A DNA stretch of 64,000 nucleotides from Pseudomonas massiliensis (lineage in GTDB: Bacteria > Pseudomonadota > Gammaproteobacteria > Pseudomonadales > Pseudomonadaceae): assembly GCF_000826105.1 (NCBI RefSeq), contig NZ_CCYK01000006.1:744001-808000 (forward strand), written 5' to 3'. The translations under genes and the position numbers were made by a program. Shown one piece after another: positions 1 through 10,314 of this stretch (positions are counted from its first letter, which is position 1; each line of letters begins with the position of its first letter). Under the pieces are notes generated by a model. The model saw only the letters and a program-made list of their open reading frames with translations. It did no database searches and was not told where the DNA came from.

Positions 1-695
1 CCAATGTGCTCGGCACCGTCCAGCCCCTGGCGCCATTGATCGACCTGGCCCGCGGACAAGGCGCGCTATCGGTGGTGGACGGCGCCCAGGGCGTGGTTCA
101 CGGCCGCCAGGATGTTGCCGCCCTGGGGTGCGACTTCTACGTATTTTCCAGCCACAAACTGTATGGCCCCGATGGTGTCGGCGTGCTCTACGGTCGCAGT
201 GAAGCGTTGGGCAAGCTGCGCCATTGGCAGTTCGGCGGAGAGATGGTCCACCAGACGGACTATCATCAGGCCAGTTTCCACCCCGCGCCCCTAGGCTTCG
301 AAGCGGGCACTCCTCCCATTGCCGGGGTGATCGGCCTCGGCGCTACCCTTGACTGGCTGGGGTCACTGGATGCGCAAGCCTTGCTGGCCCATGAACAGGG
401 GCTGCACCAGCAACTGCTGCGTGGCCTGGGAGACCGCGAGGGCATTCGCGTACTGGGCAAGCCGGACAAGGCCCTGGCCAGCTTCGTGGTGAAGAATGTA
501 CACAACGCGGACTTGGCGCACCTGCTGACTGACCAGGGCATCGCAGTCAGGGTGGGTAACCATTGCGCCATGCCGCTGTTCCAGACCCTCGGCAGCAAGG
601 GCGCGCTGCGGGTTTCACTGGGCATCTACAATGACTCGGACGACCTCAAGCGCTTCTTCGATGCGCTGGACCGCGCCCTGGAGCTACTGCGATGA
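1..695 (+). CDS. csdA: Cysteine desulfurase CsdA, C-terminal part (5' end outside window)
   Basis: PLP-dependent class V aminotransferase-fold enzyme that removes sulfur from cysteine as an enzyme-bound persulfide. The reading frame is open from base 3 with no start, so the gene begins upstream; roughly the last 230 residues are here. The Schiff-base lysine sits in SSHKLYGPDG (codon 156-158) and the persulfide cysteine in RVGNHCAMP (codon 564-566); both are diagnostic of the SufS/CsdA branch rather than IscS. The stop overlaps the start of the SufE-like csdE, so sulfur donor and acceptor are translationally coupled, and tcdA lies just beyond. This matches the CSD system and argues against SufS, because no suf genes are visible. 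Confidence 0.9.
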   Translation, partial: NVLGTVQPLAPLIDLARGQGALSVVDGAQGVVHGRQDVAALGCDFYVFSSHKLYGPDGVGVLYGRSEALGKLRHWQFGGEMVHQTDYHQASFHPAPLGFEAGTPPIAGVIGLGATLDWLGSLDAQALLAHEQGLHQQLLRGLGDREGIRVLGKPDKALASFVVKNVHNADLAHLLTDQGIAVRVGNHCAMPLFQTLGSKGALRVSLGIYNDSDDLKRFFDALDRALELLR

Positions 696-1099
696 CCTTG
701 CCCCCCGATGCCGCCGCCGCGTTGGCCCGCTTCGCCGATTGCACGTCCTGGGAGGCGCGGGCCCGCCTGCTTATGCAGGAAGGCGAGCGCCTTGCGCCAC
801 TGGCGCTGGAGGAGCAGACCGAGGCCAATCAGGTACAGGGTTGTGAAAGCCAGGTATGGCTGGTGGGCGAGCGGAGGGGGGCACGCTGGTACTTTCGCGC
901 CGCCACCGATGCCCGCTTGCTGCGCGGCCTGCTGGCCCTGCTGCTAGCCCGGGTCAACGGCCTCGATGGCGCCCGCCTCCAGGCACTGGACCTTGGCCCC
1001 TGGTTCAGCGAGCTGGGCTTGCAGCGTCAGCTGACGCCGTCGCGTACCAATGGCTTGAGCGCAGTGTTGAAGCAGATGAAAGCCACCGCTCAGCCCTGA
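692..1099 (+). CDS. csdE: SufE-family sulfur acceptor CsdE
   Basis: Small cytoplasmic sulfurtransferase (135 aa) that accepts persulfide sulfur from its cognate cysteine desulfurase. The acceptor Cys51 lies in the family motif VQGCESQVW. The ATG start overlaps the csdA stop (ATGA), which indicates an operon and a one-to-one partnership. The 3' end overlaps the convergent tcdA by 10 bases. Size and motif fit SufE/CsdE; the CsdE name rests on the csdA and tcdA neighbours, since SufE and CsdE are hard to separate from sequence alone. Confidence 0.88.
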   Translation: MTLPPDAAAALARFADCTSWEARARLLMQEGERLAPLALEEQTEANQVQGCESQVWLVGERRGARWYFRAATDARLLRGLLALLLARVNGLDGARLQALDLGPWFSELGLQRQLTPSRTNGLSAVLKQMKATAQP

Positions 1100-1896
1100 A
1101 CCCGCTCGCTGGGGCGACGCGTTCCGCCCACCAGCTTCTCCACCGCCTTGCTGGCCGCCACCATGCCGAAGGTGGCGGTGACCATCATCACCGCGCCAAA
1201 GCCCCCCTCGCAATCCAACCGGACACCTTCGCCAACGAAGGCCTTGCTGTGGCAGACGCTGCCGTCCGCGGCGGGATAGCGCAACTGCTCGGTGGAAAAC
1301 ACGCAGGGCACACTGTAGCTGCGCGAAGTGTTGCGGGAGAAGCCATAGTCGCGCCGCAGCAGCGAGCGCACCCGGGAAGCCAGCGGGTCGTTGTAGGTGC
1401 GATTGAGGTCGCACAGGCCGACCTGGGTAGGGTCCACCTGGCCGCCCGCACCGCCAGTGGTCACCATGGCGAGCTTGCGCCGCCGACACCACGCGATCAG
1501 CGCAGCCTTGGCCCTGACGCTATCGATGCAGTCGAGCACGAAATCCAGCTCGTCGGTGATGTGCTCGGCCAGGTTGTCCGGCGTGACGAAGTCCACCACC
1601 GCCTGCACCCGGCAAGCCGGGTTGATCGCCCGCAGCCGCTGCGCAAGCACCTCGACCTTGGGCTGTCCTACATTGCCTTCCAGGGCATGAGACTGCCGGT
1701 TGGTGTTGCTGACACAGACATCATCCAGGTCGAACAGGGAAATGGCCCCTACCCCGCTCCGCGCCAAGGCTTCCGCCGCCCATGAACCTACGCCGCCCAC
1801 ACCGACCACGGCCACATGGGCCGCTTTCAAACGGGCCAGGCCCGCCGCGCCATAAAGGCGGGCCACGCCGCCGAATCTCGGATCATCGTTACTCAT
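1090..1896 (-). CDS. tcdA: tRNA threonylcarbamoyladenosine dehydratase TcdA (CsdL)
   Basis: E1-like (ThiF/MoeB fold) ATP-dependent enzyme that cyclises t6A to ct6A at position 37 of ANN-decoding tRNAs. The 268-residue protein has the nucleotide-binding loop GVGGVG at residues 32-37, followed by the acidic/NTNRQ segment (DLDDVCVSNTNRQ) typical of the family. It is convergent with csdE. In E. coli tcdA (csdL) sits next to csdA-csdE and is functionally linked to them, so the context supports the call. Upstream is a 138-base region shared with the divergent ndvB. Confidence 0.92.
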   Translation of the reverse strand: MSNDDPRFGGVARLYGAAGLARLKAAHVAVVGVGGVGSWAAEALARSGVGAISLFDLDDVCVSNTNRQSHALEGNVGQPKVEVLAQRLRAINPACRVQAVVDFVTPDNLAEHITDELDFVLDCIDSVRAKAALIAWCRRRKLAMVTTGGAGGQVDPTQVGLCDLNRTYNDPLASRVRSLLRRDYGFSRNTSRSYSVPCVFSTEQLRYPAADGSVCHSKAFVGEGVRLDCEGGFGAVMMVTATFGMVAASKAVEKLVGGTRRPSERVQG

Positions 1897-2034
1897 TGCT
1901 TTACCCCATTACGCAGGCGGCGATTATACGACCACCGATGCCCCGGCGAACGCTTTGCGCGATATTGGGCGAACAGTGGCAACTTTCCGCGCCGCCTGGT
2001 TTCAGCTGTGGAGAAACCGCAAGGATGTGTCGTA

Positions 2035-4629
2035 ATGCCTACCCGCAAGCTGGGCCTGAATCTCTTCACGCTGCTGGCCATCGCTGCCCTGTTCATCGGC
2101 GCATGGGCGCTGGTCAACCGCCCTGTCAATGCCCCAGACTGGCCGGATCGTATCCCCGGCTTCGCCTATTCGCCCTTTCGCCTCGGACAAAACCCGCAGG
2201 CGGGCGTCTACCCCAGCGAAGACGAGATACGCCAGGACCTACGCCAGCTGGGCCAATACACCGAAGGCTTGCGTACCTATTCAGTGGCCGGCAGCCAGGC
2301 CGCCATTCCCCGGCTCGCCGAAGAAGCCGGCATGGCCCTGACCCTGGGGATCTGGATCGGCAACGACCTGGCCCGCAACGAGCAGGAGATCGCCACCGGC
2401 ATCGAACTGGCCAACCAGTACCGCAGCGTGGTGAGGGTGGTGGTGGGCAACGAAGCCCTGTTTCGCGAGGAAGTGACGCCCAGCCAGATGATGGCCTATC
2501 TGGACCGGGTGCGCGCCGCGGTAAGGGTGCCGGTGACCACGTCCGAACAATGGCACATCTGGATGCACCATCGGGAACTGGCTCAGCACGTAGACCTCAT
2601 CGCCGCGCACATACTGCCGTATTGGGAATTCATCCAACGCGACGATGCCGGGCAGTTCGTCCTGGACCGCGCCCGTGAACTGAGACAGGCATTTGCGCGC
2701 AAACCCTTGCTGCTTTCAGAAGTAGGCTGGCCAAGCAACGGGCACATGCGCGGTGGCGCCGATGCCAGCCAGGCCGACCAGGCGGTGTATCTGCGCCGAC
2801 TGGTCAATGCACTCAACCGTCGTGGCTATGACTTCTATGTCATCGAAGCCTACGACCAGCCTTGGAAGGCCAGTGACGAAGGAGCAGTGGGCGCCTACTG
2901 GGGCGTGTTCGACGCAGCGCGGCAACCGAAATTCGCCTTCACTGGCCCAGTAGTGGCCATCCCTCAATGGCGCCTGCTGGCTACCGCCTCGGTGGTTTTC
3001 GCGCTCATTGCCCTGGCCGTGCTGTTGATAGACGGTTCGGCCCTGCGCCAGCGCGGACGCGCCTTCCTGACCTTTATCGCCTTTCTCTGCGGCTCGGTGC
3101 TGGTGTGGATCGCCTATGACTACAGCCAGCAGTACAGCACCTGGTTCAGCCTGACCATGGGCGCCCTGCTGGCGCTAGGCGTGGCGGGCGTGCTCGTGGT
3201 GCTGCTCACCGAAGCCCATGAGCTGGCCGAGGCAGTGTGGACGCGCAGGCGGCGTCGCCCCTTCCACCCTGTGCTGCACGCGCAGGCGTACCGGCCCAAG
3301 GTGTCCATCCACCTTCCCTGCTACAACGAGCCGCCGGCCATGGTCATTGCCACCCTGGACGCCTTGGCCCAGCTGGATTATCCAGACTTCGAGGTGCTGG
3401 TGATCGACAACAACACACCTGACCCGGCAACCTGGAAGCCGGTGCAAGCCCACTGTGCCAGACTCGGCCAGCGCTTCCGCTTCTTTCATGTGGCGCCCCT
3501 GGAAGGCTTCAAGGGCGGTGCCCTCAACTATCTGCTGGAACACACAGCGGCCGATGCCGAAGTGGTGGCGGTGATCGACGCCGATTACTGCGTGGCCCCT
3601 GACTGGCTGCGTCACATGGTGCCTCACTTCGCCGACCCCAACATCGCCATCGTGCAAAGCCCTCAGGATTACCGCGACGGCGACACCAGTCTGTTCAAGA
3701 CCCTCTGCGAGCTGGAATACCAGGGCTTCTTTCACATCGGCATGGTCACCCGCAATGACCGCAACGCGATCATCCAGCACGGCACCATGACGCTGACCCG
3801 ACGCAGCGTCCTGCAGGAACTGGGCTGGGCCGGGTGGTGCATCTGCGAGGATGCCGAACTCGGGCTGCGCATCTTCGAGCGTGGCCTCTCGGCGGCCTAC
3901 CATCCGGCCAGCTACGGCAAGGGCCTGATGCCCGACACCTTCAGCGCCTTCAAGAAACAACGGGTACGCTGGGCCTATGGCGCCGTCCAGATCCTCAAGC
4001 GCCATGCCCGGGCCCTGCTAACGGGCCGCCAGGCGCGCCTCAGCCGGGGCCAGCGATACCATTTCATCGCCGGCTGGCTACCCTGGATCGGCGATGGCAT
4101 GAATATCTTCTTCACCTTCGGCGCCTTGCTGTGGTCCGGGGCGATGATCATCGTGCCGAGCCGGGTAGAGCCGCCCCTGCTGGTGTTCGCCATACCGCCC
4201 CTGGCACTGTTCGCCTTCAAGGTGGGCAAGCTGTTGTTTCTCTACCGGCGCGCCCTCGGGCAGCCGGTGCAGCGAGCCCTGTGCGCCGCCCTGGCGGGGT
4301 TGGCGTTGTCCCACACCATCGGCAAGGCAGTGCTCTATGGGCTGTTCACCCGTGGGCTGCCCTTCGTGCGCACGCCCAAGCTGGCCGAACGTCCGGGCCT
4401 GTTGGCGGCCCTGAGCCAGGCCCGGGAAGAGCTTTACGTACTGTTGCTACTGTGGGGCGCCGCCGGCGGGCTGTACCTGACCCAGGGCGCGCCCAACGCC
4501 GATGCCCGCTGGTGGCTGGTCATGCTGTTGGTCCAGGCGTTGCCTTACCTGGCGGCGGTGATCATGGCCCTGCTTTCGGCCGCCCCAGGATGGCGCCAGC
4601 CTGCCAAGGTAGCCATGGGCGATGCGTGA
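2035..4629 (+). CDS. ndvB: NdvB-type beta-1,3-glucan synthase/transferase (GH17-GT2 fusion)
   Basis: Inner-membrane protein of 864 aa with two enzymatic parts. After an N-terminal membrane helix (about residues 8-27), a periplasmic GH17 domain carries the acid/base Glu140 (VVGNE) and the nucleophile Glu229 (LSEVGWPS). Several membrane helices (about 310-392) lead to a family 2 glycosyltransferase with DAD at 515-517, ED at 605-606 and QRVRW at 642-646, then C-terminal membrane helices. The family makes linear/cyclic beta-1,3-glucans in the periplasm; in P. aeruginosa such glucans contribute to biofilm antibiotic tolerance. The ATG at 2035 is preferred because AAGGA lies 9 bases upstream; the frame stays open to 1816. 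dapE follows, as in other pseudomonads. Confidence 0.88.
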   Translation: MPTRKLGLNLFTLLAIAALFIGAWALVNRPVNAPDWPDRIPGFAYSPFRLGQNPQAGVYPSEDEIRQDLRQLGQYTEGLRTYSVAGSQAAIPRLAEEAGMALTLGIWIGNDLARNEQEIATGIELANQYRSVVRVVVGNEALFREEVTPSQMMAYLDRVRAAVRVPVTTSEQWHIWMHHRELAQHVDLIAAHILPYWEFIQRDDAGQFVLDRARELRQAFARKPLLLSEVGWPSNGHMRGGADASQADQAVYLRRLVNALNRRGYDFYVIEAYDQPWKASDEGAVGAYWGVFDAARQPKFAFTGPVVAIPQWRLLATASVVFALIALAVLLIDGSALRQRGRAFLTFIAFLCGSVLVWIAYDYSQQYSTWFSLTMGALLALGVAGVLVVLLTEAHELAEAVWTRRRRRPFHPVLHAQAYRPKVSIHLPCYNEPPAMVIATLDALAQLDYPDFEVLVIDNNTPDPATWKPVQAHCARLGQRFRFFHVAPLEGFKGGALNYLLEHTAADAEVVAVIDADYCVAPDWLRHMVPHFADPNIAIVQSPQDYRDGDTSLFKTLCELEYQGFFHIGMVTRNDRNAIIQHGTMTLTRRSVLQELGWAGWCICEDAELGLRIFERGLSAAYHPASYGKGLMPDTFSAFKKQRVRWAYGAVQILKRHARALLTGRQARLSRGQRYHFIAGWLPWIGDGMNIFFTFGALLWSGAMIIVPSRVEPPLLVFAIPPLALFAFKVGKLLFLYRRALGQPVQRALCAALAGLALSHTIGKAVLYGLFTRGLPFVRTPKLAERPGLLAALSQAREELYVLLLLWGAAGGLYLTQGAPNADARWWLVMLLVQALPYLAAVIMALLSAAPGWRQPAKVAMGDA

Positions 4630-4702
4630 GCGGGCGCGCCTGAACCGGCGTTTTGCTTTACCATACGCAGCCTTTTCTCGCCTTGCCCCCCGGAGTGCAC
4701 CC

Positions 4703-5854
4703 ATGACGGCCGCCGCTGATCTTTCACCTACTCTCGCCCTGGCCTGCGAGCTGATCCGGCGCCCGTCCGTTACCCCCGTGGACGCCGATTGCCAGGGCTT
4801 GATGATGCAGCGGCTGGCCGCGGCGGGCTTTGCCTTGGAGCCCATGCGCATCGAAGAGGTGGATAACTTCTGGGCACGCCATGGCCAGGCTGACGGCCCT
4901 GTACTGTGTTTCGCCGGGCATACGGACGTGGTGCCCACGGGGCCGGCCGAGCAATGGCAGCACCAGCCCTTCGAAGCGCTGATCGACGCCGAGGGTATGC
5001 TCTGCGGCCGTGGCGCCGCGGACATGAAAGGCAGCCTGGCCGCCATGGTGGTCGCCGCCGAGCGCTTCGTGGCCGATTATCCGAACCATCGCGGCGCGCT
5101 GACGTTCCTGATCACCAGTGACGAGGAAGGCCCGGCCCAGCATGGTACCAAGGCTGTGGTGGAGCGCCTGGCCGCCCGCCGGGAACGGCTGGACTGGTGC
5201 ATCGTGGGCGAGCCGTCCAGCACCGCCCTGGTGGGCGATGTGGTGAAGAACGGCCGTCGCGGTTCGCTTGGCGCTACCTTGCGGGTGCGCGGCAAGCAGG
5301 GCCATGTGGCCTACCCGCACCTGGCACGCAACCCCATTCACCTGGCGGCGCCAGCCCTGGCCGAACTCGGTGCCGAGCACTGGGACAACGGCAACGCCTT
5401 CTTCCCGCCCACCAGCTTCCAGATTTCCAATATCAACGGCGGCACCGGTGCTACCAATGTGATTCCCGGCGAGCTCACGGTAGTCTTCAACTTCCGTTTC
5501 TCCACCGAGTCCACGGTGGAAGGGTTGCAGAAACGCGTAGCGGCCATTCTGGACAAGCATGGCCTGGACTGGCATATCGACTGGGCCCTGTCTGGCCTGC
5601 CCTTCCTCACCGAGCCGGGCGACCTGCTCAGCGCCGTGGCCGGGGCTATCAGACAGGTGACAGGGCGTGATACCCAGCCCTCCACCAGCGGGGGCACCAG
5701 CGACGGACGTTTCATCGCTACCCTGGGCACCCAGGTAGTGGAACTGGGGCCGGTCAATGCCACCATCCACCAGGTGGACGAACGCGTCCTGGCCAGCGAC
5801 CTGGACCTGCTCACCGACATCTACTACCACACCCTCGTGAAGCTGCTCGCCTGA
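4703..5854 (+). CDS. dapE: Succinyl-diaminopimelate desuccinylase DapE
   Basis: Di-zinc M20-family hydrolase that converts N-succinyl-LL-diaminopimelate to LL-diaminopimelate for lysine and peptidoglycan synthesis. It is 383 aa, the usual length. Metal ligands and catalytic residues are visible: H73 and D75 (GHTDVV), D107 (GAADMKG), the E141-E142 pair (SDEEG), and a late His in NATIHQVDE. The start at 4703 has GGAG 7 bases upstream; the frame extends further upstream without a ribosome site. The stop overlaps the next start by one base (TGATG), so rlmA is probably co-translated. Confidence 0.95.
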   Translation: MTAAADLSPTLALACELIRRPSVTPVDADCQGLMMQRLAAAGFALEPMRIEEVDNFWARHGQADGPVLCFAGHTDVVPTGPAEQWQHQPFEALIDAEGMLCGRGAADMKGSLAAMVVAAERFVADYPNHRGALTFLITSDEEGPAQHGTKAVVERLAARRERLDWCIVGEPSSTALVGDVVKNGRRGSLGATLRVRGKQGHVAYPHLARNPIHLAAPALAELGAEHWDNGNAFFPPTSFQISNINGGTGATNVIPGELTVVFNFRFSTESTVEGLQKRVAAILDKHGLDWHIDWALSGLPFLTEPGDLLSAVAGAIRQVTGRDTQPSTSGGTSDGRFIATLGTQVVELGPVNATIHQVDERVLASDLDLLTDIYYHTLVKLLA

Positions 5855-6684
5855 TGCTCACCTGCCCGCTCTGCTCCGCCCCGCTCGCCACCGCCGATCA
5901 TGGCGTGGCCTGCCCCGCCGGCCATCGCTTCGATCGCGCGCGCCAGGGTTACCTGAACCTGCTGCCCGTGCAGCACAAGAACAGCCGCGCGCCGGGCGAC
6001 AACCAGGCAATGGTCGAGGCTCGCCGTGGCTTTCTGGAAGAAGGCCACTATGCCCCGGTGGCCGAACGCCTGGCCGAATTGGCAGCCCAGCAACGGCCGA
6101 CGCGCTGGCTCGACATCGGCTGCGGTGAGGGCTACTACAGTGCCCGCCTGGCGGCGGCCCTGCCCAAGGCGCAAGGCTATGCCCTGGACATTTCCCGGGA
6201 AGCGGTCAAGCGTGCCTGTCGTCGAGCGCCTTCGGTGAACTGGCTGGTGGCGAGCATGGCCAGGGTACCGCTGGCACCGGCCAGTTGCGACTTCATCGCC
6301 AGCGTGTTCAGCCCGCTGGACTGGCACGAAGCCCAGCGCCTGCTGCGCCCCGGTGGCGGCCTGATGCGCGTGGGCCCTACCCAGGGCCACCTGATGGAAC
6401 TGCGCGAGCGGCTCTATGACGAAGTACGGCCCTATCAGGACGACAAGCACCTGGCATTGGTGCCCGAGGGCATGCGCCTGGCCCATACCGAGGTGCTTAA
6501 CTACCGCCTGCGTCTGATCGACCCGGCGAGCCGGGCCAACCTCCTGGCCATGACCCCCCATGGCTGGCGCGCCAGCGCCGAGCGACGGGCGGAGGTGATC
6601 GGACACCCCGGCCCCTTTGCAGTGACGGTATCCATGCGCTACGACTATTTCCTGAACGATGCCGACGCTCCGGCGGCGTCATGA
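5854..6684 (+). CDS. rlmA: 23S rRNA (guanine-N1)-methyltransferase, RlmA family
   Basis: A 276-aa SAM-dependent methyltransferase. The N-terminus is a zinc knuckle with Cys4, Cys7, Cys20 and His24, the RlmA signature, followed by GYLNLL and a Rossmann SAM loop (LDIGCGEGYYS). RlmA methylates G745 in helix 35 of 23S rRNA; the exact target is inferred from the family. A second family feature, the SVFSPLDW segment in the active-site region, is present. It overlaps dapE by one base and appears to share its transcript. Confidence 0.85.
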   Translation: MLTCPLCSAPLATADHGVACPAGHRFDRARQGYLNLLPVQHKNSRAPGDNQAMVEARRGFLEEGHYAPVAERLAELAAQQRPTRWLDIGCGEGYYSARLAAALPKAQGYALDISREAVKRACRRAPSVNWLVASMARVPLAPASCDFIASVFSPLDWHEAQRLLRPGGGLMRVGPTQGHLMELRERLYDEVRPYQDDKHLALVPEGMRLAHTEVLNYRLRLIDPASRANLLAMTPHGWRASAERRAEVIGHPGPFAVTVSMRYDYFLNDADAPAAS

Positions 6685-6706
6685 ACCCCGACCCAGCGAG
6701 CCTGCC

Positions 6707-7081
6707 ATGCAACAACCTGATATCGAGATCTACCTCAAGGACGCCGAGGTCGACCACAAGGCGATCACCGCCTGGCTGACCGCCGCGATCGGCCCTTGCA
6801 CCGCCTGGGCGCAAAAAGGCCAGGCATGGAAATGCCAGACTGGGGACATACCGGTCACCTGGGTGCCCTTGGCAGTCGGCAAATGGAACAGCCTGTACCT
6901 GGAAAGCGAGCGCACTCCGTGGGCCGACGACCTGGCCTGCGCTCGCGCCGCTCATGCCGCCTTGGGTGTAGAAGTGCGCTGCGCCCCGGGTACCTGGGTG
7001 GAAGACGAGAACGATGAAGACGCTGACCGCTGGATTCGGGTAAGCGCCGAGGGTGAGCAAGAGATCGTCTGGCGTACCTGA
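6707..7081 (+). CDS. Conserved hypothetical protein, 124 aa
   Basis: I do not recognise a named family. The start at 6707 (MQQPDIEIYLKD) is chosen because the residues before it look like untranslated sequence; no strong ribosome site is visible for any start. The protein is acidic, soluble, without signal peptide or membrane helix, contains two Trp-Lys/Trp-Val segments and two cysteines near residues 27 and 46, and ends in an acidic EDENDEDADRW stretch. It is 22 bases from rlmA and so may be the last gene of the dapE-rlmA transcript. Codon use matches its neighbours, which supports it being a real gene. Confidence 0.6.
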   Translation: MQQPDIEIYLKDAEVDHKAITAWLTAAIGPCTAWAQKGQAWKCQTGDIPVTWVPLAVGKWNSLYLESERTPWADDLACARAAHAALGVEVRCAPGTWVEDENDEDADRWIRVSAEGEQEIVWRT

Positions 7082-7210
7082 GGCAGTGGCCAGCATCCAC
7101 CGCCATAGGCCCAACATCGCTTCTGCCAGACCACCTTGTCGCCCTCCCCAGGCGAGGCAATTCCATGGTGATCTGTCACACTGTCTGCCTGTTTACCTGA
7201 GCAACTCCGT

Positions 7211-9757
7211 ATGACCCCTTCTGTACTGCACCGCGTCCTTTCCAGCGCACTGCGGCGGCTCCTCTATTTGTGGGTCCGTTCGGAGAGCATCAACCCCAGC
7301 GTTGCCATCGAACTCGATCGCAGCCAGCCGATTGTCTACGTACTTGAAAGCCCGGCAGCCAGCGACCTGGCGGTGGTGGACCACGAATGCAGCGCGCTGG
7401 GCCTGCCACGCCCGCTCCTGCCGGTAGCCGCGAGGGGCATCGTTGAGCCAAGGGCCTACTTTTACCTCACGCCCGACGCAGACTGGCTCGGGCGGCAGAA
7501 CAAGCGGGGCGCGCCGCCGGCCTTGCAGCGCCTGGTGGAGGCCTGCCAGGCGCACGCCGGGGAGGATGTCCTGATCGTGCCGGTCAGCGTGTTCTGGGGC
7601 CTGTCGCCAGACAGCGAATCCAGCCCCTGGAAATTGCTGTTCGCCGACAGCTGGGCGGTGACCGGGCGCCTGCGCCGGTTGGTCAGCATCCTGATCCTGG
7701 GCCGCAAGACGCGGGTGCAGTTCGCCCCGCCGATTTCCCTGGGCAGCCTGGTGGCCGCTGGCAAAGGTCCTGAGCGTACGGTCCGCATGGCCCAAAGGCT
7801 GCTGCGGGTACACTTCCGCCAGCAAAAGGCCGCTGTGATCGGCCCGGACATTTCCCATCGTCGTCACCTGGTCAAGGGCCTGGTACACGCCCCCCTGGTA
7901 CGCCAGGCCATCGCCGACGAAGCCTCACGGGAAAACATCAGCCAAGGAAAAGCCGAGGCCCAGGCGCTGCGCTATGGCAACGAGATCGCCTCGGACTACA
8001 CCTACACAGCCATTCGTTTCCTTGAAGTGGTACTGAGCTGGTTCTGGAACAAGATCTACGACGGCATCAAGGTGAGCCAGATCGAGCAGGTCCAGCAGAT
8101 CGCGCCGGGCCATGAAATCATCTACGTACCCTGCCATCGCAGTCATATCGACTACTTGCTGCTGTCTTACCTGCTGTTCCGCAACGGCCTGACACCACCT
8201 CATATCGCCGCCGGGATCAACCTGAACATGCCCGTGATCGGTGGGCTGCTGCGCCGGGGCGGCGCCTTCTTCATGCGCCGCACCTTCAAGGGCAACCCGC
8301 TCTACACCGCTGTATTCAACGAGTATCTGCACACCCTCTTCACCAAGGGTTTCCCTGTGGAGTACTTCGTCGAAGGCGGCCGCTCCCGCACAGGCCGTAC
8401 CCTGCGCCCCAAGACCGGAATGCTGGCGATCACACTGCGCAGTTACCTGCGTTCGTCGCGCATGCCCATCGTGTTCGTGCCGGTGTACATCGGTTATGAG
8501 CGGGTGCTGGAAGGTCGCACCTATCTGGGTGAGCTACGCGGTGCCAGCAAGAAGAAGGAATCGTTGCTGGATGTCTTCAAGGTGGTTGGCGCGTTCAAAC
8601 AGCGCTTCGGCCAGGTATCGGTCAACTTCGGCCCGCCCATTCGCCTGACCGAGTTCCTGGATCAGGAGCGCCCCGGCTGGCGCGCCGAGCCGGCCGCCGA
8701 TGACTTCAAGCCCGCCTGGCTGAACCCGGTCACTCACAAGCTGGGCGACCGGGTAGCCTGCGCAATCAATGAGGCGGCGGCGATCAACCCGGCCAACCTG
8801 GTGGCCCTGGCGCTGCTTTCCACTACCCGCCAGGCCCTCGATGAACAAGCCCTGGCCCGGGTACTGGACCTGTTCCTGGCATTGTTGCGTGCGGTACCTT
8901 ATTCCACCCATACCACCCTGCCCGAAGGGAGCGGCCTGGACCTCATCGCCCACGTCAAAGGCATGGACCTGGTGGCAGAGCAGAGTGACCCCCTGGGCCG
9001 CATTCTCTATCTGAACGAGCAGAATGCCGTCCTGATGACCTATTACCGCAATAATGTATTGCACGTATTCGCCCTGCCGGCGCTATTGGCAAGCCTCTTC
9101 CAGAGCTCGGCCCGGATCAGGCGCGAGGGCGTGCTGCGCTTCACCCGGGCGCTGTACCCGTACCTGAAGGCTGAGCTGTTCATTCGCTTTTCGGTAGACG
9201 AACTCGATACGGTGATGGACCAGTGGCTGGAGGTCTTTGTCGCCCAGGGCTTGCTGCGCCAGGAAGGCGACAGCTACCAGCGCCCTGCCCCCAGCTCCCG
9301 CCAGTTCGTGCTGCTGACCTTGCTGGCCCGGGGCATCACCCAGACGCTTCAACGGTTCTACATGTCGATCGCCCTGCTGCTCAATCATGGCCAGTACGGG
9401 CTGACCGCTGAAGCACTCGAGGACCTGGCCACGGTCATGGCTCAACGCCTTTCCATCCTCCATGGCCTCAATGCGCCGGAATTCTTCGACAAGACCCTGT
9501 TCCGCCATTTCATCCAGGCGCTGGTGGACACCGGGGTGGTCCACCGTGATCAAGACGGTCGACTGGGCTACCAGGAAGAGCTTGGTGAACTGGCTGAAGG
9601 CGCTGCCAAGCGGGTATTGTCCGCCGAGGTGCGGCTGTCGATCCGCCAGGTGACCCTGCACCGCACGGACGAGCTGGCAATAGGCGAGAACGGTTCGGCA
9701 AGCGACGACTCGCTCGCCTCGACGCCGTCGCAAGTTGAGGTAGATAAACACCGCTAG
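7211..9757 (+). CDS. plsB: Glycerol-3-phosphate 1-O-acyltransferase PlsB
   Basis: Inner-membrane enzyme that acylates sn-glycerol-3-phosphate with acyl-CoA or acyl-ACP as the first step of phospholipid synthesis. The 848-aa length is typical of gammaproteobacterial PlsB. Acyltransferase block I (H309-X4-D314 in CHRSHIDY), block III ([11 protein letters not shown]) and block IV ([11 protein letters not shown]) are in order. The long C-terminal region is part of the family. The ATG at 7211 follows a 129-base non-coding gap. The gene appears monocistronic: a hairpin lies between it and the next gene. Confidence 0.95.
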   Translation: MTPSVLHRVLSSALRRLLYLWVRSESINPSVAIELDRSQPIVYVLESPAASDLAVVDHECSALGLPRPLLPVAARGIVEPRAYFYLTPDADWLGRQNKRGAPPALQRLVEACQAHAGEDVLIVPVSVFWGLSPDSESSPWKLLFADSWAVTGRLRRLVSILILGRKTRVQFAPPISLGSLVAAGKGPERTVRMAQRLLRVHFRQQKAAVIGPDISHRRHLVKGLVHAPLVRQAIADEASRENISQGKAEAQALRYGNEIASDYTYTAIRFLEVVLSWFWNKIYDGIKVSQIEQVQQIAPGHEIIYVPCHRSHIDYLLLSYLLFRNGLTPPHIAAGINLNMPVIGGLLRRGGAFFMRRTFKGNPLYTAVFNEYLHTLFTKGFPVEYFVEGGRSRTGRTLRPKTGMLAITLRSYLRSSRMPIVFVPVYIGYERVLEGRTYLGELRGASKKKESLLDVFKVVGAFKQRFGQVSVNFGPPIRLTEFLDQERPGWRAEPAADDFKPAWLNPVTHKLGDRVACAINEAAAINPANLVALALLSTTRQALDEQALARVLDLFLALLRAVPYSTHTTLPEGSGLDLIAHVKGMDLVAEQSDPLGRILYLNEQNAVLMTYYRNNVLHVFALPALLASLFQSSARIRREGVLRFTRALYPYLKAELFIRFSVDELDTVMDQWLEVFVAQGLLRQEGDSYQRPAPSSRQFVLLTLLARGITQTLQRFYMSIALLLNHGQYGLTAEALEDLATVMAQRLSILHGLNAPEFFDKTLFRHFIQALVDTGVVHRDQDGRLGYQEELGELAEGAAKRVLSAEVRLSIRQVTLHRTDELAIGENGSASDDSLASTPSQVEVDKHR

Positions 9758-9784
9758 GCTGCTTGTGGCGTTCGCTACCCTGAT

Positions 9785-9806
9785 TCACCCGGCACGTACC
9801 GGGTGA
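9785..9806 (+). terminator. Stem-loop downstream of plsB
   Basis: Perfect 8-bp stem (TCACCCGG / CCGGGTGA) with a 6-base loop, 28 bases after the plsB stop and about 20 bases before the next start. There is no following T-run, so it may be a weak terminator or an mRNA-protecting hairpin. Confidence 0.45.
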
Positions 9807-9825
9807 CTTACTCAAGGAGCACAGC

Positions 9826-10290
9826 ATGAGCATCGCCAAGATCGAAGGCCGCATTCACTATCGCACCCGGGAGGGGCTTCCACCCTGCACCCTGACCGTC
9901 GAGCTCTACAACGCCAGCCTGGCTGACCACCCCAACCCCGTTATTGCGAGCACGTCTCGGCTGATACCCCACGGCGGTTCGCTGACCTACACCCTGGTCT
10001 ACGATACCGACTGCTTGGAGGCAGGGCATGATTACGCGCTCGGCGCGGCCATTTACGTGCAGGACCGCCTGTACAAGTACAACACTACACATCACGCGAT
10101 CAGCCTGCCAGGCACGACCGAACAGGACATCCTTGTAGAGTTCGTCGGCAACCCTCCAGGCGCACAGGCGCCTGAATACCTGATTCAGCCCCCGCGCGGC
10201 TTCAGGATCGAATCGTCCAAGGGCATCCATGGTGGCAACTTGGGCGAAGGTCTTCACGGCGGCAATCTGATCGAAGAACCGCGCCCTTAA
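9826..10290 (+). CDS. YscW/YbaY-like protein without a lipoprotein signal
   Basis: A 154-aa protein preceded by an excellent ribosome site (AAGGAG). Residues about 4-110 look like the YscW/YbaY beta-sandwich domain: an opening IEGRIHYR strand, TLTVELYNASLAD, then SLTYTLVYDTD and a Tyr-rich YVQDRLYKYNTTH segment. YbaY members are usually outer-membrane lipoproteins, but no signal peptide or lipobox is present, so this one should be cytoplasmic. The C-terminus repeats a HGGNL motif twice within a Gly-rich tail (about residues 137-147). Function is unknown and the family call comes from pattern recognition only. Confidence 0.55.
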   Translation: MSIAKIEGRIHYRTREGLPPCTLTVELYNASLADHPNPVIASTSRLIPHGGSLTYTLVYDTDCLEAGHDYALGAAIYVQDRLYKYNTTHHAISLPGTTEQDILVEFVGNPPGAQAPEYLIQPPRGFRIESSKGIHGGNLGEGLHGGNLIEEPRP

Positions 10291-10314
10291 CCTTGACAGG
10301 ACTTTCGCCTCGCT

